64,000 bases of DNA from JAKACA01 sp052143575. Its GTDB lineage: Bacteria > Actinomycetota > Acidimicrobiia > Acidimicrobiales > Bog-793. Below, in pieces: positions 62,486-64,000 of this stretch. A program made the position numbers and the translations under genes. Positions within the stretch are counted from its first letter, which is position 1, and the number at the start of each line of letters is the position of its first letter. The notes beneath the pieces were generated by a model. The model saw only the letters and a list, made by a program, of their open reading frames with translations. It was not told where the DNA came from and ran no database searches. The stretch lies in contig JBKQSP010000043.1 of NCBI GenBank assembly GCA_052143575.1, forward strand, positions 108,821 to 172,820, written 5' to 3'.

Positions 62486-64000
62486 ATGGGCCACGCAGTC
62501 GGACGCAGCCGTTCCATCGTGACGCGCAGGTCGTTCTCCAAGCTCCTGTTGTTCTCTCTGCTCGCCGTCGGCCTCCTGCTCCCATCGGTTGCCGGCTTCG
62601 CCGTCGAGGCGGCGACGGCCGCCCCTCATGCCCGCGTCCCGCAAGCGGATCCGGGAAACGCTGTCATTCCCAACTCGGGCTTCACCGACTTCGCCGACGT
62701 CGAGATGCCGCCAACCGACGACGGTAGCTGGCCGGTGACGGGCGCTCCCGAGCCATACCCCTTCGGCTTCGACGTCAACTTCTACGGCACGCAATACAGC
62801 GGCGCCTATGTCAATGCCAACGGCAACATCACGTTCGGCGGCCCCTTGTCCACCTACACACCCTTCGGTCTTGCCAGCGCCGGCGCGGTGATCATTGCGC
62901 CGTTCTTTGCTGACGTCGACACCAACGCCGGCAACACGATCAACATCGGCACGGGAGAGCTGGACGGGAACAAGGTGTTCGTCGTGAACTGGCCCGGCGT
63001 CGGTTGCTACGACACCGACTCGGTCACGGACAATTTCCAGGTCGTCCTCATCGACAGACCAGACCTTGGAACCGGTGTGAACGGTGACGACTATCAGATC
63101 GAGTTCAATTACGACTCCATCCAGTGGGACGCCGGCCAGGCGAGCGGCGGCAACGCAAGTTGTACAGGTGCGCCGTCGGAGGATTCAGCGACGGTCGGCT
63201 ACTCGAACGGCACCTCGACGCCGGGTGACTCCTTCCAGCTCGCAGGGTCCCAAGACAGCGGCGCCTTCCTCGACACCAACACGACGACCGGCCTCATCTA
63301 CAACGACCTGAACAGTGACGTCCCCGGCCGCTATGTCTTCACCATCGAGAACGGTCAGCCGCCGGCACCCACGTCGATCGACACCTCGCTCTCCGGTGGC
63401 GGCCAGAGCGGCTCGAGCATCTCGGTCCCACCCGGCACGGACGTGACCGACTCCGCCACGCTCTCCGGGGCGAACGCCGCCACAGCGGGTGGAACCGTCA
63501 CCTACACCGTCTACTCCGACGACGCCTGCACGGTGCCGGCCGCTTCCGGCGGAACCGTCGACGTCAGCGCTGGAAGCGTGCCGGCCTCGAATCCAGTGAC
63601 CCTGTCGAGTGTCGGTACCTACTACTGGCAGGCGGCATACTCCGGTGATGCGCTCGACAATGCGTCGACGAGCTCCTGCTCGGAGGTGGAGAACGTAGTG
63701 CGCTCAGGGACTTCGACGAGCACGGCGGTCTTCGATGCCAGCAGCGGCACACCGTGGGCAGGCACGGAAGTGACCGGGGCATCCGCCTACGACACCGCTG
63801 CCGTCGGCCTCGGGGATCTCGAAGCGGTGCGTCGTGGCACCGATCCGAGACTGCGGCCCGAGACCTACGCCGGCCCGACGGGCTCGGTCACCTACAGCTT
63901 CTACGACAACGGCACCTGCTCGGGCGATGCCGCCACGACCGACACCGAGGATCTCTCCGACGGCGCCGTCCCCAACTCCGCCACGACGGCCGCCTTGGCG
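62486..64000 (+). CDS. Secreted NIDO/Ig-like repeat protein, C-terminus cut by window edge
   Basis: Visible part is 505 residues, open to the right edge. Signal peptide FSKLLLFSLLAVGLLLPSVA follows a basic start (MGHAVGRSRSIVTRR). Residues about 60-290 resemble a nidogen NIDO domain: PFGFDVNFYGTQYSGAYVNA, NGNITFGGPLSTY, APFFADVDTNAGN, FVVNWPGVGCYD. Afterwards an immunoglobulin-like repeat of about 100 residues begins (SATLSGANAATAGGTVTYTV ... SGDALDN ... CSEVENVV) and a second copy starts (GPTGSVTYSFYDNGTCSGDA) at the edge. ATG 62486 with AGGAGG (62475-62480) is an excellent start. Likely a surface or matrix protein. Confidence 0.82.
   Translation, partial: MGHAVGRSRSIVTRRSFSKLLLFSLLAVGLLLPSVAGFAVEAATAAPHARVPQADPGNAVIPNSGFTDFADVEMPPTDDGSWPVTGAPEPYPFGFDVNFYGTQYSGAYVNANGNITFGGPLSTYTPFGLASAGAVIIAPFFADVDTNAGNTINIGTGELDGNKVFVVNWPGVGCYDTDSVTDNFQVVLIDRPDLGTGVNGDDYQIEFNYDSIQWDAGQASGGNASCTGAPSEDSATVGYSNGTSTPGDSFQLAGSQDSGAFLDTNTTTGLIYNDLNSDVPGRYVFTIENGQPPAPTSIDTSLSGGGQSGSSISVPPGTDVTDSATLSGANAATAGGTVTYTVYSDDACTVPAASGGTVDVSAGSVPASNPVTLSSVGTYYWQAAYSGDALDNASTSSCSEVENVVRSGTSTSTAVFDASSGTPWAGTEVTGASAYDTAAVGLGDLEAVRRGTDPRLRPETYAGPTGSVTYSFYDNGTCSGDAATTDTEDLSDGAVPNSATTAALA

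Overview
The window is about 70% G+C by eye and densely coded on both strands, with many 4-base ATGA/GTGA gene overlaps. It suggests an actinobacterium: a topA-tmk-holB run, a GlnE adenylyltransferase, a mycothiol-type MDMPI/DinB protein, paired TrkA proteins opposite an APC permease, and several TetR regulators, an LLM flavoprotein and P450-type oxidative enzymes. An Acidimicrobiia-like lineage is a guess from overall flavour only. I found no rRNA, tRNA, CRISPR array, transposase or integrase.

Layout. 1-6.6 kb is a catabolic/oxidative neighbourhood: an acyl-CoA ligase cut by the left edge, an MDMPI-family protein, two TetR regulators, an aldo/keto reductase with no normal start codon, a P450 translationally coupled to its ferredoxin, and a TetR-SDR pair behind a palindromic operator. 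6.6-12.2 kb encodes membrane and envelope proteins: a CtaG-like protein, a lipoprotein overlapping a DoxX/SCO-like fusion whose SCO cysteines are serines, and a DUF2127 protein. 12.2-17.2 kb holds kynureninase, a dimethylglycine/sarcosine dehydrogenase-type enzyme and a PFK with the residues of the PPi-dependent type. 17.2-19.3 kb is a small accessory islet: a Uma2 protein, a frameshifted msrA 3' remnant and an XRE-Fic pair of the 'mobile mystery protein A/B' type, ending at the 3' end of an intact msrA.

20-25 kb holds an ECF sigma/anti-sigma pair, two secreted proteins sharing a strong terminator, and a ComB-like/SDR pair. 25-32 kb is a housekeeping run on the minus strand: H+-pyrophosphatase, topoisomerase I, thymidylate kinase and DNA polymerase III delta'. 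32-37 kb is a potassium locus: a KimA-like permease fused to an OB-fold domain, divergent from two TrkA proteins and an HAD phosphatase. 37-44.5 kb has a 29-residue membrane peptide, a SigA-type sigma factor, NAD synthetase, GlnE and a MobA-like transferase. 44.5-53.8 kb has an S9 peptidase, a PAS-GGDEF-EAL protein, an atypical PurD, a FadD-like ligase, an HAD hydrolase and a PIG-V-like membrane glycosyltransferase. 53.8-61 kb has a lone EAL protein, an LLM flavoprotein, a LOG protein, a lipid-anchored penicillin-binding protein, a CPT-like kinase and a Baeyer-Villiger-type monooxygenase. 61-64 kb is a divergent pair of secreted proteins: a sevenfold Cys-paired repeat protein and a NIDO/Ig-like protein cut by the right edge.

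Together. PPi-dependent PFK signatures and a K+-independent proton pyrophosphatase in one window point to a cell that uses pyrophosphate as an energy currency. The best candidates for little-described biology are the XRE-Fic islet bracketed by msrA ends, the permease-OB fusion, and the cysteine-free SCO-like fusion.
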